DNA from: Cognatundibacterium griseum
GTDB taxonomy: Bacteria > Pseudomonadota > Gammaproteobacteria > Burkholderiales > Burkholderiaceae_D
Assembly (NCBI RefSeq): GCF_014284195.1
Contig: NZ_JACOGC010000001.1
Location: forward strand, 806,001 to 870,000
DNA length: 64,000 nt
Reading direction: 5' to 3'
The position numbers were made by a program, and so were the translations under genes. Below are positions 1 through 8,915 of this stretch, piece by piece. A model generated the notes under the pieces. The model saw nothing but the letters and a program-made list of their open reading frames with translations, was not told the origin of the DNA and made no database searches. Position 1 is the first letter of the stretch. Each line of letters begins with the position of its first letter.

Positions 1-191
1 GCGGCATAAAACAGGGTATAGCCCAGGCCTTCCGGATTAAAGACTGCCGAATTCAGCAGGATACCCAGCGATTCGACTGGGCTTTCACCCAGCAGATAGA
101 TCACTCCTGCTGCCACCAGCAAGGCTGACAGCAGATTCAACAGCGGCAGGGCGAAGGCAGTGGCCCAGCGAGGCAGATCGGTTTGGTTCAT
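1..191 (-). CDS. BMP-family ABC transporter permease, N-terminal part (cut by window edge)
   Basis: Only the first 63 or so residues are inside the window. The protein starts MNQTDLPRW and runs straight into a hydrophobic helix rich in Leu, Ala and Val, as expected for a simple-sugar or nucleoside ABC permease of the BMP type. It begins about 58 bases after the stop of the ATP-binding protein on the same strand, so it should be the next gene of the same operon. The role (inner-membrane channel for nucleosides) is inferred from the neighbours, because too little of the protein is visible to identify it alone. Confidence 0.75.
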   Translation of the reverse strand, partial: MNQTDLPRWATAFALPLLNLLSALLVAAGVIYLLGESPVESLGILLNSAVFNPEGLGYTLFYA

Positions 192-249
192 ACGTGTCGT
201 CTTAATGATTACTCTGGTGACGCTGTGCCTGTCCGGCCGGACAGCCGCA

Positions 250-1779
250 TCAGTGTTTGTGCAAGCCACCCATCAACAGGCCGATGCGGGTGGCATCAAA
301 TTCTTCTGCTTTCAGTTCGCCGGTAATGCAGCCGCCTGACATCACCAGGATGCGGTCAGCCAGTGCGCGCACTTCTTCCAGTTCTACCGAGACCAGCAAA
401 ATCGCGACTCCTGCATCGCGCATCGCCAGCAGGCGCGCATGCAGACTTTCGATGGTGCCGATATCGACGCCACGGGTAGGCTGCCCGACTAAGATCAGCT
501 GCGGATTGGCGGCCATTTCACGCGCCATCACGACTTTTTGTTGATTACCGCCGGACAGCAGCGCGATACGCAGATGCGGATCGGCAGGGCGGACATCAAA
601 CTGCGCCAGCAAATTTTGGCAATTTTTCAGGATTGCTTTGTAATCCAGCCAGCCTAAGGTCTTGCCCAGTTTTTTCTGGTAACCGAGGAAACTGTTCATC
701 ATGACTGAGAAATTTTTCACCACCGCGTCACGCAGCCGGTCTTCCGGCACGTGGGCAATGCCGAGTTCACGGAAGGTGGCCGGCAGGCCGTCGGCATCCT
801 TGCGTCCGGCATACGGCAGGGCTTTGCCCTGCATGCTGATGTCGCCCGCAGTTGGCAGGCGCATGCCGCTCAGAATTTCGAGTAATTCGCTCTGGCCATT
901 GCCGGACACGCCGGCGATGGCGACGATTTCACCGGCGCGGATCTGGAAACTGATGTTTTTGAGCAGGCTGACTTGCTGGGCATTGATCAGGTTGAGGCCT
1001 TTGACCTCGAGCACGGTCGCGCCCGGCGCATACGGCGCACGCGGTAATTGCGTCTCGATCGGGCGGCCCACCATCAGCTCAGCCAGCTGTTCTTTATTGG
1101 TGGCTGCAGTTTGCACCGAACCCACTACGGTACCGGCACGCATCACGGTGACTTCGTCTGTGATCTCTAAAATTTCCTGCAGCTTGTGGGTAATCAGGAT
1201 GATGGTCTTGCCCTGTTCTTTGAACAGGCGTAATACCTCGAACAGGGACGTGGTTTCCTGCACCGTCAGCACCGCCGTCGGCTCATCCAGAATCAGGATA
1301 TTCGCGCTGCGGTAAATCTGCTTCAGGATTTCCACCCTTTGTTGCACGCCGACCGACAAGTCTTCAATCTTATCGAGCGGATCGACGTCGAGCGCATAGC
1401 GCTGGCAGATGTCACGCAATTGCTGTTCAACCTGCTTGCGGTTTTTTTGCAGACGGAAGCCGCCTTCGCCGCCCAGCATCACATTGTCGAGCACGGTCAT
1501 GTTATCGACCAGCATAAAGTGCTGATGCACCATGCCGATGCCGAGACCGATTGCCTCATGGCTGTTACGGATATCCTGTTCCTGACCGTTGATCAGCAAT
1601 TTGCCGCCATCGGCACGGTAATAGCCGTACAGGATACTCATCAACGTGGATTTGCCTGCGCCATTTTCGCCGATGACACCGTGGATCGATCCTTGCGCAA
1701 TGGAGAAACTCACATCGCGATTGGCTTGTACTGCGCCAAAGCGTTTGGAGATGTGTTGAAATTCGACTGCTGGCTGCAT
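250..1779 (-). CDS. Nucleoside/simple-sugar ABC transporter, double ATP-binding protein
   Basis: A 509-aa protein with two fused ABC ATPase domains, the layout of the sugar/nucleoside importers (NupA, YufO, RbsA type). The first domain has Walker A GENGAGKST (about residues 37-45), a signature-like SVGVQQR and Walker B LILDEPTA. The second has the usual degenerate Walker A GVSGNGQSE, the signature LSGGNQQK and a Walker B ending in QPTRGVDIG, so it probably binds but does not hydrolyse ATP well. It powers import through the permease just downstream, with ligand delivered by the binding protein encoded just upstream. Nucleoside specificity is inferred from the ribokinase and psuK-psuG neighbours. 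Confidence 0.9.
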   Translation of the reverse strand: MQPAVEFQHISKRFGAVQANRDVSFSIAQGSIHGVIGENGAGKSTLMSILYGYYRADGGKLLINGQEQDIRNSHEAIGLGIGMVHQHFMLVDNMTVLDNVMLGGEGGFRLQKNRKQVEQQLRDICQRYALDVDPLDKIEDLSVGVQQRVEILKQIYRSANILILDEPTAVLTVQETTSLFEVLRLFKEQGKTIILITHKLQEILEITDEVTVMRAGTVVGSVQTAATNKEQLAELMVGRPIETQLPRAPYAPGATVLEVKGLNLINAQQVSLLKNISFQIRAGEIVAIAGVSGNGQSELLEILSGMRLPTAGDISMQGKALPYAGRKDADGLPATFRELGIAHVPEDRLRDAVVKNFSVMMNSFLGYQKKLGKTLGWLDYKAILKNCQNLLAQFDVRPADPHLRIALLSGGNQQKVVMAREMAANPQLILVGQPTRGVDIGTIESLHARLLAMRDAGVAILLVSVELEEVRALADRILVMSGGCITGELKAEEFDATRIGLLMGGLHKH

Positions 1780-1810
1780 ACGTTCAGGATGTTAGGTTCG
1801 GCGAAGAAGG

Positions 1811-1838
1811 ATCAGGATTCAGGATTCAGGATCAGGGA
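1811..1838. repeat. Short tandem micro-repeat between transporter genes
   Basis: The gap between the binding-protein and ATPase genes holds back-to-back copies of a 7-base unit (AGGATTC, AGGATTC, then shortened AGGATC and AGGGATG). It lies in transcribed, untranslated spacer and looks like slippage-type repetition. No function is evident. Confidence 0.6.
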
Positions 1839-1889
1839 TGACGGCGCCATGCGGGACGCATCATCTGCGCCCCGGCAAGAAAAAGACCA

Positions 1890-2885
1890 TCAGACCGGAC
1901 ACTTGTTGGCGTCGCGGAAGTCAACGACTTTCACTTTGCCATTGATGATGTCCTGCTTGGCGGCATTGACGCGCTTTTCCATATCGGCACTGACCACGCT
2001 GCGGTTATCCTTGTCCAGCGCCCAGTCCACACCGCCTTCTTTCAAACCTTTATAGACGACGCCTGCTTTCCAGCTGCCGTTCTTCATTTGCATGAAACTG
2101 TCATAAATGGCCTGATCGACGCGCTTAACCATGGATGTCAGCATGCTGCCCGGATGCATGTAATTCTGATTGGAATCCACACCGATACCGAGCTTGCCTT
2201 TTTCTTTTACGGCCTGCAGCGTCCCCATGCCGCTGCCGCCTGCCGCTGCGAAGATCACATCCACGCCGCGTTCAAACTGGGCTCGTGCCAGTTCGCCGCC
2301 TTTGGCCGGATCATTCCACGCAGAGGTGGTGGTGCCGACCATATTCTGCACGATCTCGACTTTGGCATCCGTTGCCTTGACGCCCTGCACATAACCGCAG
2401 GAGAAATTACGGATCAGTGGAATATCCATGCCGCCGATGAAGCCGACTTTTTTCGATTTGCTGGCAATCGCTGCTGCCACGCCGACCAGATAAGAGCCTT
2501 CCTGTTCTTTAAACAGCACCGAACTGACGTTATCGCCTTTGGCGACGCCATCAATCAGAACGAATTTGGTGGCCGGAAATTCTTTGGCGACATTCTGGAC
2601 TGCCTGTGCCTGGGCAAAACCGATGGAGGCGATCAGATCGACTTTCTTACGCGCCAGATTGCGCAATACCTGTTCAGTCTGGGTATCGCTGGCGACCTGG
2701 ACTTCCATGAAGCCGATCTTGGTTTCTTTTTTAAAGCGTTCTGCACCTTCGGAAGCAGACTGGTTGAAGGACTTATCAAATTTACCGCCTGCATCGTAAA
2801 TCACTGCAAACTTCGGATCTGCGGCATAAGCACTGGCTGCGACGAACAGACCAGCCAGAGTCAGGCAGAAAGGTTTAAGTTTCAT
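1890..2885 (-). CDS. BMP-family ABC transporter substrate-binding protein
   Basis: A 331-aa periplasmic binding protein of the BMP (basic membrane protein) family. It has a Sec signal peptide (MKLKPFCLTLAGLFVAASAYA, cleavage after AYA) and no lipobox cysteine, so it should be soluble in the periplasm. Mature-chain features typical of the family include FAVIYDAGGKFDKSFNQSA, VLIDGV and KVGFIGGMDIPLI. BMP proteins usually bind nucleosides. Here it lies between a ribokinase gene and the transporter ATPase on one strand, with psuK-psuG divergent upstream, so the ligand is probably a ribonucleoside, possibly pseudouridine (inference). Confidence 0.9.
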   Translation of the reverse strand: MKLKPFCLTLAGLFVAASAYAADPKFAVIYDAGGKFDKSFNQSASEGAERFKKETKIGFMEVQVASDTQTEQVLRNLARKKVDLIASIGFAQAQAVQNVAKEFPATKFVLIDGVAKGDNVSSVLFKEQEGSYLVGVAAAIASKSKKVGFIGGMDIPLIRNFSCGYVQGVKATDAKVEIVQNMVGTTTSAWNDPAKGGELARAQFERGVDVIFAAAGGSGMGTLQAVKEKGKLGIGVDSNQNYMHPGSMLTSMVKRVDQAIYDSFMQMKNGSWKAGVVYKGLKEGGVDWALDKDNRSVVSADMEKRVNAAKQDIINGKVKVVDFRDANKCPV

Positions 2886-3086
2886 GAGAGCTTCCTTATT
2901 CAGAGATCATTCAGTGAAAACAGCTGGTGGAAAACGATGATCACCGGGATGGTCATTTCACGCTTGCTTTCACCAGCCTAACATGGAGCGGTGCGGCTTC
3001 ACTTCATGCAGGCAAAATTTTATCAAATACAGCAACGGCTCAGATGCTGGCCGCCGGCGATGGCGGCTGAAATCCGTTCAACGGCT

Positions 3087-4016
3087 TCAGGCGGCCTGAC
3101 GGGCTGCCATGAAATCCAGTACTTCCTGACGTTGCGGAATCGATGTCTGCGCACCGAGCCGGGTTACCGTCAGTGCCGCGGTGTATTGCGCTTCACGACT
3201 CGCGTCAGCAATGCTGAGACCATTTGCAATACCGACGGCGAATGCGCCGACAAAGGTGTCGCCCGCTGCCGTGGTATCAACCACATTCACTTTGATGGCC
3301 GGTATAAACAGGCATTCGCCGGTCTGCGCAATCAGTGCGCCATGACCGCCCATCGTCAGCAGCACGGCACCGGTTCCGAGCGCCAGCAGTTTTTCTGCCG
3401 CATAACGGGCGCTGGTCTGGTCAGTCACTTCGATCTGGCTCAGTTGCGTGGCTTCCGTTTCGTTCAGGATCAGGTAATCGACCTGCGCCAGCAAAGCAGG
3501 ATCAAGATCCTGCGCCGGTGCCGGATTCAGGATGACCTTGACTCCGGCGTCGTGCGCGATCTGGATGGCGCGGATGACGCTTGCCACCGGTGTTTCGAGC
3601 TGGCACAGCAGCATACCGGCATTGCAAATCGCATCGCGGGCGGCTTCAATCTGGGCAACCGATACGGTGGCATTGGCGCCGGCGGCCAGCACGATGCTGT
3701 TGTCCCCGCCATCTTCAACCAGTATGCCGGCGACGCCGGTCGCTACCCCGGCAACCCGCGCCAGATAATGCAGATCAATGCCTTCGGCTGCCAGCGTCTG
3801 GCGTGAGACATCGCCAAAACCATCATCACCGACTGCGCCGATGAAGCTGACGTCAGCACCTTGCCGGGCCGCCGCCACCGCCTGATTGGCGCCTTTGCCA
3901 CCGGGAATCTGCCGGAACTCATGACCGTGCAAAGTTTCGCCCAGAGCGGGCATGCGCGGTGTGCGGAAAACCAGATCCATGTTGACGCTGCCGGCTACTG
4001 TGATGCGTGGCTTCAT
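3087..4016 (-). CDS. rbsK: Ribokinase
   Basis: A 309-aa PfkB-family sugar kinase that makes ribose 5-phosphate from ribose and ATP. Ribokinase hallmarks are the N-terminal GSVNMD, the substrate-side GGKGANQA near residue 40, LNPAPA, NETEA and the anion-hole/catalytic motif DTTAAGDTF near residue 250. The usual form is DTTGAGDTF, so one Gly is Ala, while the catalytic Asp is kept. It is the first gene of the strand that continues into the BMP importer. A LacI/PurR-like operator pair lies about 30-50 bases upstream of the start. Ribose is a plausible product of nucleoside breakdown, which links kinase and importer. Confidence 0.93.
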   Translation of the reverse strand: MKPRITVAGSVNMDLVFRTPRMPALGETLHGHEFRQIPGGKGANQAVAAARQGADVSFIGAVGDDGFGDVSRQTLAAEGIDLHYLARVAGVATGVAGILVEDGGDNSIVLAAGANATVSVAQIEAARDAICNAGMLLCQLETPVASVIRAIQIAHDAGVKVILNPAPAQDLDPALLAQVDYLILNETEATQLSQIEVTDQTSARYAAEKLLALGTGAVLLTMGGHGALIAQTGECLFIPAIKVNVVDTTAAGDTFVGAFAVGIANGLSIADASREAQYTAALTVTRLGAQTSIPQRQEVLDFMAARQAA

Positions 4017-4042
4017 GATACTTTTTTCTCAATATTGGAAGG

Positions 4043-4070
4043 TGCGCAATCGTTTGCGCAATCGTTTTCG
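4043..4070. promoter_or_regulatory. Tandem LacI/PurR-like operators upstream of rbsK
   Basis: Bases 4045-4058 read CGCAATCGTTTGCG, one mismatch from the symmetric PurR/RbsR-type core CGCAAACGTTTGCG. They sit in an inverted repeat TGCGCAA-TCGT-TTGCGCA (4043-4060). A second, weaker copy, CGCAATCGTTTTCG, lies at 4057-4070, offset by 12 bp and sharing the CG in between. The sites are close to the rbsK start, as expected for repression of the rbsK-importer operon by a LacI-family regulator. No such regulator gene is adjacent in this window. Confidence 0.6.
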
Positions 4071-4458
4071 TATTTAACTATGGGCTACTTCCGCTCGTCA
4101 AGCGATTCTCGGATTTTTGGTGAAATTTTGTGCAATCCGGTGTTCGGCCGGAGCAGAAAAATCAGACGACGGACACTGTATTTTTGTTCTACCGTATCAG
4201 AAGAGCGTGCGAGATTGTCGGGCAGACAGACGGTGCTGTCAAATAGGAATTGGATCATGCCGCTTGCCAGTGCCGCATGAGGAATATTTTGACCTTTGAG
4301 CTGACAATTTCAGCAAGCAATGATCAGGAGGTTGACCATAAACCGTCCTGGCAGACAGGTATGCCTGATCGTGTCGGGTTTGCGCGACCTGAGGTGCAGA
4401 GGTGCGGAAGTCGATGAGAATCTGGTGGTAAATTCAGAAAAACAAAAGTTTATTTTAA

Positions 4459-4472
4459 AAAACAATTGTTTT
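4459..4472. promoter_or_regulatory. 14-bp perfect palindrome upstream of psuK
   Basis: AAAACAATTGTTTT is a perfect 14-bp palindrome 80 bases before the psuK start, in an AT-rich stretch that probably contains the promoter. It fits a dimeric repressor or activator site. Which protein binds is unknown; the wHTH-carrying PsuK itself is one candidate. Confidence 0.4.
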
Positions 4473-4498
4473 ATTTCTGGATGTTGACTAGGATGCTT

Positions 4499-4521
4499 GC
4501 TGCGCAAATGTCGTGCGCAGC
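4499..4521 (+). promoter_or_regulatory. Inverted repeat in the psuK leader
   Basis: GCTGCGCA and TGCGCAGC form perfect 8-bp arms around a 7-base loop, ending 31 bases before the psuK start. The core half-site TGCGCA is also the half-site of the rbsK operator, so it could be DNA-level shared control or an mRNA hairpin in the leader. Confidence 0.45.
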
Positions 4522-4552
4522 GCGGATGGCCGGCGGATCGAAAAGGGGTTCC

Positions 4553-5653
4553 ATGAAAGCGGAAACGAACAAAGAGCAGATTCTGGCATTGATACAGGCA
4601 AACCCCTGTCTGAGTCAGCAGGAGCTGGCGACATATCTGAGCCTGTCGCGCTCTGCGGTTGCGGGCTATATTGCGCAGCTGACCAAAGAGGGACGGATTC
4701 TGGGGCGTGCCTATGTGCTGCCGGATCCCCGTACTTTTCTGTGTATCGGCGGTGCTAATATTGACCGGAAACTCAGGCTCTCTGCCAGTTTGCAGAACGG
4801 AACCTCCAATCCGGTGGCGCAACGCGAATCCTTTGGTGGTGTGGCACGCAATATTGCAGAAAATCTGGCGCGGCTGGGAGGTCTTTGCAGCCTGTTGAGC
4901 GTGGTTGGCGATGATGCTGCCGGCCAGTCCTTGCTGAAACATGCCGGAGCACTGGGCATCCAGACGGAACACAGTCTGGTTCTGCCCGGTGCAGCCAGCG
5001 GCACATACACCGCCGTGCTGAATCCGGCCGGAGAAATGGAAATGGCGTTTTCCGAGATGGAACTGTGCAGCGCCCTGACTCCGGAAGTATTGCAGCAACG
5101 GCAGAGCGGGCTGGCTGCCGCAGTGATGCTGATTGCCGATCTGAATTTATGCCGGGCCAGTATCCGTTTTTTGCAGGAAGAAGCCAGACGCACCGTAAAA
5201 CCACTGATTCTGATCGCCGTTTCCCTGCCGAAGATGGTGCATTTACCTGATGATCTGCAGGGTGTGCGTTTGCTGATTTTGAACCGTTCAGAGCTGGAGC
5301 AGCGCGCAGGACATCATCTGCCGGATGTCGCCAGCCTGGCCCAGGCCTGCCAGCATCTGCAGCAGCAAGGTGCGGAAGATGTGCTGGTCAGTTTGGGGCC
5401 GCAGGGCGTCGGGATGACGAACCGGCGTGCCGGGCAGCATTTTGAAATACTCCCTGCCTTGCCAGCGGCGGTAAAGGATGTGACCGGCGCTGGCGATGCT
5501 TTTTCTGCCGGTGTCTGCTGGTCATTGCAGCGGGTGCCGGATGATTTGCGCCTGGCCTGCCAGCGAGGCCTGCAACTGGCTGCTTACACAATACAAACCG
5601 AGACCACGGTTGCTGCGGCAATCAACCCTGCTATTTTTGATGAGGAATCCTAA
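4553..5653 (+). CDS. psuK: Pseudouridine kinase with N-terminal winged helix
   Basis: A 366-aa PfkB-family kinase with an added N-terminal helix-turn-helix (about residues 8-52, including [22 protein letters not shown]). This layout is typical of YeiC/PsuK proteins. The kinase part shows [10 protein letters not shown], the substrate-side [16 protein letters not shown] and the catalytic [12 protein letters not shown] near residue 320. It should phosphorylate pseudouridine to pseudouridine 5'-phosphate. I chose the ATG at 4553 because it follows GGGG at a good distance and starts just before the HTH. An upstream extension to 4466 is possible but has no homologous look. Its stop overlaps the psuG start (TAATG), so the two are co-translated. 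The HTH suggests it may also act as a regulator. Confidence 0.9.
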   Translation: MKAETNKEQILALIQANPCLSQQELATYLSLSRSAVAGYIAQLTKEGRILGRAYVLPDPRTFLCIGGANIDRKLRLSASLQNGTSNPVAQRESFGGVARNIAENLARLGGLCSLLSVVGDDAAGQSLLKHAGALGIQTEHSLVLPGAASGTYTAVLNPAGEMEMAFSEMELCSALTPEVLQQRQSGLAAAVMLIADLNLCRASIRFLQEEARRTVKPLILIAVSLPKMVHLPDDLQGVRLLILNRSELEQRAGHHLPDVASLAQACQHLQQQGAEDVLVSLGPQGVGMTNRRAGQHFEILPALPAAVKDVTGAGDAFSAGVCWSLQRVPDDLRLACQRGLQLAAYTIQTETTVAAAINPAIFDEES

Positions 5654-6567
5654 TGCAATCTTATCTGGTATTTTCTGATGAAGTCCGTGCCGCAAAAATG
5701 ACCGGCAAACCGGTTGTGGCGCTGGAGTCGACTATTATTTCACACGGCATGCCCTATCCGCAGAATGTGCAGACGGCCAGAGAGGTCGAGCAGATTATCC
5801 GCGAGCAGGGGGCGGTGCCGGCGACGATCGCGATTATGGAGGGCAAAATCCATATCGGCTTGTCAGACGCCGAGCTGATCCGTTTGGGCCAGTCTGCCGA
5901 TGCCATCAAGGTCAGCCGTCGTGATCTGGCTTATGTGCTGGCAAGCCGTCAGCTGGGCGCCACTACGGTGGCGGCAACCATGATTTGCGCAGCGCTGGCG
6001 GATATCCAGGTCTTTGTGACCGGGGGCATAGGCGGGGTTCACCGCGGTGCGGAAACCAGCTTCGATATTTCCGCCGACTTGCAGGAACTGGCGCAGACTT
6101 CGGTGGCGGTGGTCTGTGCCGGCGCCAAGTCCATACTCGATCTGGGTCTGACGCTGGAATATCTGGAAACGCATGGCGTGCCTGTGATCAGCATCGGGCA
6201 GGGCGCATTTCCGGCGTTTTTTACGCGCGACAGCGGATATTCTGCGGATTTCCAGCTCGACAGCGCGGAACAGCAGGCCGATTTCATCCACACCAAATGG
6301 CAGCTGGGGTTGCGTGGCGGTATTGTGATTGCCAACCCGGTGCCGGAAGAAGACGCGATGCCGCGTGCAGAGATTGAGCAGATCACCGTGCAGGCTTTGC
6401 AGGAAGCCGTGCAGCAGGGAATTGGCGGCAAGGCGGTAACGCCATTTCTACTGGCGCGTATCAAGGAACTGTCGGGCGGCCGCAGTCTGGCGACGAATAT
6501 TGCGCTGGTTAAAAATAATGCCCGTGCCGGAGCGAAGCTGGCATGTGCGCTGCATAAAAAACACTGA
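5653..6567 (+). CDS. psuG: Pseudouridine-5'-phosphate glycosidase
   Basis: A 304-aa enzyme that splits pseudouridine 5'-phosphate into uracil and ribose 5-phosphate. Clear family motifs are [17 protein letters not shown] (active-site Glu near 30), KVSRRDL (Lys near 90), [18 protein letters not shown] and [12 protein letters not shown] (catalytic Lys near 165). Length matches the family. The start overlaps the psuK stop by one base. Together with the divergent ribokinase-importer operon it forms a compact salvage pathway from import to ribose 5-phosphate. Confidence 0.96.
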   Translation: MQSYLVFSDEVRAAKMTGKPVVALESTIISHGMPYPQNVQTAREVEQIIREQGAVPATIAIMEGKIHIGLSDAELIRLGQSADAIKVSRRDLAYVLASRQLGATTVAATMICAALADIQVFVTGGIGGVHRGAETSFDISADLQELAQTSVAVVCAGAKSILDLGLTLEYLETHGVPVISIGQGAFPAFFTRDSGYSADFQLDSAEQQADFIHTKWQLGLRGGIVIANPVPEEDAMPRAEIEQITVQALQEAVQQGIGGKAVTPFLLARIKELSGGRSLATNIALVKNNARAGAKLACALHKKH

Positions 6568-6637
6568 CTAAGCGTTCCCAGTGCCGGAGGAGAAGGTGTT
6601 TTTTGTGAGGGCGTTCGTTCGCCCCGTGCGCCTGCAT

Positions 6638-7927
6638 TCAGGGATAAAACACACTGACATGGTAGCCAGCTGCTTTGAGTTTCGGCAATTCAAAATAGAG
6701 TTTGATATTTTGTTCTGTACCCGGCGAAAAGCCTTTACCGGGATCGGTAGTGGCGGGTAAGTAGTCAGCTGGCTGAAACGCTTTCTGCAGGACGGCTTTG
6801 TCCTTGCTGTCATTCAGCACCAGTTCCACCACCGGCCATGCCTGTGCTGTGCCGGCGTGATTTTGTAATTGCATCACGAGCGAAAAAACGTTTTTATCCG
6901 GAGCCAGCGCCTGCAGCTCATTGGATTCAATGCTGATAGCATCGATTTGCGCGGGCAGGCCAATCTGGCAGCGTAACAACTGGCAGGCCTGAGTCAGCAC
7001 CGGACGGGCGGCCGGAAAAACAGCACTGAGCTGGACGCGGAAGAAATAGGTTGCCTGTGCCAGCAGCAAGGTCAGCAGTACCAGGCTCATGAGCAGATAG
7101 GCAATGCGCAGCCATTTGCCATGACGCTGCTCTTTTTCGGCCTGCAGCACAAAATCGGGTTTATCGTCATCGGCTTCCGCATGGGAGTCGTCGTTTTCCC
7201 CGGGTAAAGTCTGCGCGCCGGACTGCAGCAGATCGTCGCCGTGGAGGTCTGCCAGTTCATCGGCATCCGCGCCATCTTCCGCTGCATGCGGGATGGTTGT
7301 GACGGCGTGCAGCGCAGGTCCGGCAGGAGCGATAGTTTCACTGCTGTCCGCAGCAATGTCTTCGGCAACGACGTCGGCGACCGACCAGTCTATGCTGGGT
7401 TCATCCAGCAAAGCTGCCTTGGTTTCGAGTTCAATCTGGGCGGCAATGACTTCCACCGGTTGTTCCTGCAAGCTGGATAAGGTGCCTGCCGGCTCTTCAT
7501 CGCCCAGCACAAAATCGAGCGAGGCAGACAGATCATGGGTGTCAGGCGTGCTGTTTGCAGCGGAACCGGTGTGTTCCTGAAATATCTCTGCCGTATTTTC
7601 GTGCGTCGCTGCCGAAGCGGTTTTCCACACCTGCAGGGCAGGCTTGTCCTTATCCTGCGTTTGAACTGGCGGAGTTACCGGGACGTTGTCAGCAGTGCGG
7701 GGAGCGGCTGCTGTGGGAGGATTCTGGCGGATTTCCGGGGTGGCAGAAGATGCTGCCGGCCGGACGACCGCTGGTTGTGCCGCAGTATCCGGCGCAATGA
7801 GATGCTCGACACCGTTGAACGTCTGCTGGCAGGCCCCGCAGCGGACCAGCCCGGCATGCAGTTTCAGCTGATCATTGGCGACCCGGAACGTGGTCTGGCA
7901 ATGGGGGCAGCGGGTGGCGAGCGCCAT
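6638..7927 (-). CDS. Zinc-ribbon and DUF3426 membrane protein
   Basis: A 429-aa protein with an N-terminal MJ0042-type zinc ribbon (CPHCQTTF and CGACQQTF, residues 8-35), a long acidic low-complexity middle, one transmembrane segment (about residues 275-297, LRIAYLLMSLVLLTLLLAQ), and a C-terminal DUF3426 domain. The topology suggests a cytoplasmic zinc ribbon and an extracytoplasmic DUF3426 part. The family is widespread in betaproteobacteria directly after prmA, as here (5 bases apart). Its role is unknown; no enzymatic motif is visible. Confidence 0.85.
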   Translation of the reverse strand: MALATRCPHCQTTFRVANDQLKLHAGLVRCGACQQTFNGVEHLIAPDTAAQPAVVRPAASSATPEIRQNPPTAAAPRTADNVPVTPPVQTQDKDKPALQVWKTASAATHENTAEIFQEHTGSAANSTPDTHDLSASLDFVLGDEEPAGTLSSLQEQPVEVIAAQIELETKAALLDEPSIDWSVADVVAEDIAADSSETIAPAGPALHAVTTIPHAAEDGADADELADLHGDDLLQSGAQTLPGENDDSHAEADDDKPDFVLQAEKEQRHGKWLRIAYLLMSLVLLTLLLAQATYFFRVQLSAVFPAARPVLTQACQLLRCQIGLPAQIDAISIESNELQALAPDKNVFSLVMQLQNHAGTAQAWPVVELVLNDSKDKAVLQKAFQPADYLPATTDPGKGFSPGTEQNIKLYFELPKLKAAGYHVSVFYP

Positions 7928-7932
7928 CTTGG

Positions 7933-8844
7933 TCAGTCCGGCAAGCTGCCCGACAAGGCAACCCAGCCTTCATGTTCAGCCCAGACACTGAGTCTGATGA
8001 AGGGAGCATAGGCTGCCGAGACTTCTTCTGCCTGGCGTGCCAGCACGCCGGACAGAATCAGCGAACCGCCGGCAGCAACCCGGCCTGCCAGCATCGGCGC
8101 CATCAGTTTCAGCGGGCTGGAGAGAATGTTGGCAACCACCACGTCAAATTTTTCTGATGCCGGGTGGGCTTCGCCAAAGGCTTCCGGCAGTGCAAATTCG
8201 ATCTGGCACTGATTGCGCTCTGCGTTGAAATGCGCTGACTCTATCGCTTGCGGATCAATATCGACCCCGATCACGCTGCGGGCGCCGAGCTTGCTGGCGA
8301 CCATCGCCAGAATGCCGGAACCACAGCCATAGTCGAGCACGGTTTTTTGTGCCGGCGCATGGACTTCCAGCCATTCCATGCAGAGGCGGGTAGTCGGATG
8401 ACTGCCGGTGCCAAAGGCCAGCCCCGGATCGAGTTCGAGTACCAGCGCAGCCGGGTCCGGTGCATCGTGCCAGCTGGGCACGACCCAGATATTTTTACCG
8501 ATATGAATCGGTGCGAACTGCGATTGTGTCAGTCGCACCCAGTCCTGCTCCTCGACTGTGCGCACCGTGTGTGACGGCACTTCGGCCAGCCCGATGGCAG
8601 CGGCTGCTTCAGCCACGATGGCCTGATGATCGCTGTCTTTTTCTGCCAGCGCCACGACGCGGCTGCGGTCCCAGGCGGCTTCGTCCGGTTCCATGCCCGG
8701 TTCGCCGAAAATGGGTTTTTCGTTGACCGTGCCTTCGTCCGCATCTTCTACCGATACCGACAATGCGCCAGCATCCATCAGGGCATCCGACAGCGGTTCT
8801 GCCTGCTCACGCGCCACTTCAATAATAATTTCTATCCAACCCAT
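7933..8844 (-). CDS. prmA: Ribosomal protein L11 methyltransferase
   Basis: A 303-aa SAM-dependent enzyme that trimethylates ribosomal protein L11. It begins [10 protein letters not shown], matching the family N-terminus, and carries the SAM-binding motif [13 protein letters not shown] near residue 170 and VVANIL near 235. I placed the start at 8844 because an AGAAAGAG ribosome site lies 7 bases upstream; an ATG one codon earlier is also possible. It sits between accC and the DUF3426 gene on one strand, a common betaproteobacterial order. Confidence 0.95.
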   Translation of the reverse strand: MGWIEIIIEVAREQAEPLSDALMDAGALSVSVEDADEGTVNEKPIFGEPGMEPDEAAWDRSRVVALAEKDSDHQAIVAEAAAAIGLAEVPSHTVRTVEEQDWVRLTQSQFAPIHIGKNIWVVPSWHDAPDPAALVLELDPGLAFGTGSHPTTRLCMEWLEVHAPAQKTVLDYGCGSGILAMVASKLGARSVIGVDIDPQAIESAHFNAERNQCQIEFALPEAFGEAHPASEKFDVVVANILSSPLKLMAPMLAGRVAAGGSLILSGVLARQAEEVSAAYAPFIRLSVWAEHEGWVALSGSLPD

Positions 8845-8915
8845 CATCCGGCTCTTTCTGTGCAACGGCCCCGCTGATCAGCAGGGCCATTACGGTCATG
8901 ACTTCTGATAATAAC

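Larger units (their letters stand above)
4017..4552. other. Divergent control region between rbsK and psuK
   Basis: About 535 bases without a supported gene. It holds the tandem LacI-type operators near rbsK, a 14-bp perfect palindrome and an 8-bp-arm hairpin near psuK, all listed separately. The middle part (about 4100-4440) shows no coding signal I trust. A strong AGGAGG at 4326-4331 is followed immediately by a TTG, which is too close to be a start. The size suggests two independently controlled promoters. Confidence 0.6.

Noticed and set aside
3051-3080. GCCGCC/GGCGGC hairpin after rbsK as a terminator
   Set aside because: No T-run follows on the minus strand and the operon continues to the importer genes, so termination there is not supported.
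4332-4500. Small TTG-start frame after a perfect AGGAGG in the rbsK-psuK gap
   Set aside because: The AGGAGG touches the start codon with no spacer, and the product has no features. It also reads across the palindrome region.
5449-5456. Another ATACTCCC copy in psuK
   Set aside because: It is a single copy inside coding sequence without an inverted partner and is expected by chance.
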